This document shows, piece after piece, positions 5,698-5,833 of a stretch of DNA of 5,833 bases (its first letter is position 1; each line of letters begins with the position of its first letter). The notes beneath the pieces are model-generated. The model did no database searches, had not been told where the DNA came from, and worked only from the letters and a program-made list of their open reading frames with translations. The DNA lies in NCBI GenBank assembly GCA_900769205.1, contig CAAGFS010000121.1:1-5833 (forward strand), in the 5' to 3' direction. The position numbers and the translations under genes are program-made. The stretch comes from Clostridia bacterium (lineage in GTDB: Bacteria; Bacillota; Clostridia; Christensenellales; CAG-917).

Positions 5698-5717
5698 GAA
5701 CGCTCTGCGTTCTTTTT
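5697..5717 (+). terminator. Intrinsic terminator of the kinase gene and probable cluster end
   Basis: GAACGC (5698-5703) pairs with GCGTTC (5707-5712) around TCT, extended by A5697/T5713, then TTTTT (5713-5717). The stem begins at the last base of the stop codon, so the message ends almost without a 3' tail. A second short hairpin, CGCC/GGCG (5729-5740), follows with only a weak T-run. Confidence 0.85.
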
Positions 5718-5786
5718 CTTTGCACGCTCGCCTGAAGGCGCAATTTTCCGTCCGAAAAAGATAGGCGTGCGCAAGTCGATAAAAAA

Positions 5787-5807
5787 ATACGCAAATCAGT
5801 TGCATAT
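5787..5807. repeat. Imperfect dyad at the -35 of the outgoing promoter
   Basis: ATACGCAA (5787-5794) and TTGCATAT (5800-5807) are inverted repeats matching at 7 of 8 positions around ATCAG. The right arm coincides with the candidate -35 box, the usual place for a repressor operator. The function is inferred. Confidence 0.35.
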
Positions 5808-5828
5808 TTTTTATAATAATTGTAAAAT
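5800..5828 (+). promoter_or_regulatory. Candidate promoter for a gene beyond the window
   Basis: TTGCAT (5800-5805) and TAAAAT (5823-5828) are 17 bp apart. A perfect TATAAT also sits at 5812-5817, though its only -35 partner (ACGCAA, 5789-5794) is poor. The sequence is strongly AT-rich after the terminator at 5697-5717, as expected at the head of a new transcription unit reading rightward. Confidence 0.5.
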
Positions 5829-5833
5829 AATCA

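Noticed and set aside
4789..5805. Minus-strand open frame (338 codons) under the kinase gene
   Set aside because: It is antisense to all five kinase motifs and its start lies in the AT-rich region past the terminator without a ribosome binding site; composition-driven shadow.
1..5833. CRISPR arrays, tRNA or rRNA genes, insertion-sequence ends, toxin-antitoxin or known defence genes
   Set aside because: I looked for spaced direct repeats, cloverleaf-type sequences, transposase motifs and defence domains on both strands and saw none.

Overview
The window reads as chromosomal DNA of a low-to-mid-GC Firmicute, most likely an uncultured gut-type Clostridia. Supporting this are AGGAG-type ribosome binding sites, T-tailed intrinsic terminators, a DUF421 (YetF-like) membrane protein, an EFR1-type flavodoxin/ferredoxin fusion and an OmpR-type two-component pair. 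Genus-level placement is not possible from sequence alone. All supported genes lie on the + strand.

Layout. Positions 1-72 hold the 3' end of an AT-rich gene that begins outside the window. Positions 73-403 contain no gene: the first ~240 bases of the window are about 24% GC (hand count) against roughly 50% in the genes, and they carry a perfect 10-bp dyad (208-230). A strong terminator hairpin follows at 280-307. A complete DUF421 membrane protein (404-1096) is followed by its own terminator (1116-1137). A regulatory gap (1138-1329) holds an 11-bp tandem repeat and a candidate extended -10 promoter. Then come four co-directional genes: an extended short-chain dehydrogenase with a C-terminal zinc-finger-like extension (1330-2898), an EFR1-family flavodoxin + 2[4Fe-4S] protein (2910-3806), an OmpR/PhoB-family response regulator (3843-4520) and a sensor histidine kinase (4618-5697). 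A clean terminator sits directly at the kinase stop codon. The last ~50 bases hold a promoter-like sequence with a dyad, pointing out of the window.

How the genes may work together. The dehydrogenase and EFR1 genes are 11 nt apart with the second gene's ribosome binding site touching the first gene's stop, so they are probably co-transcribed and translationally linked. The two-component pair follows without an obvious terminator and may share the transcript or use its own weak promoter. The simplest reading is a redox-type enzyme pair next to a regulator pair, but substrate and signal are unknown.

Most notable points: the histidine kinase has no N-terminal membrane sensor. It starts at a HAMP-like helix and instead carries a hydrophobic two-helix extension after its ATPase domain, which looks like a degenerate TM2 domain. 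The dehydrogenase is fused to a CxxxH/CxxC zinc-finger module. The 11-bp TTACA repeat ahead of the cluster has the period expected for an OmpR-family binding site.
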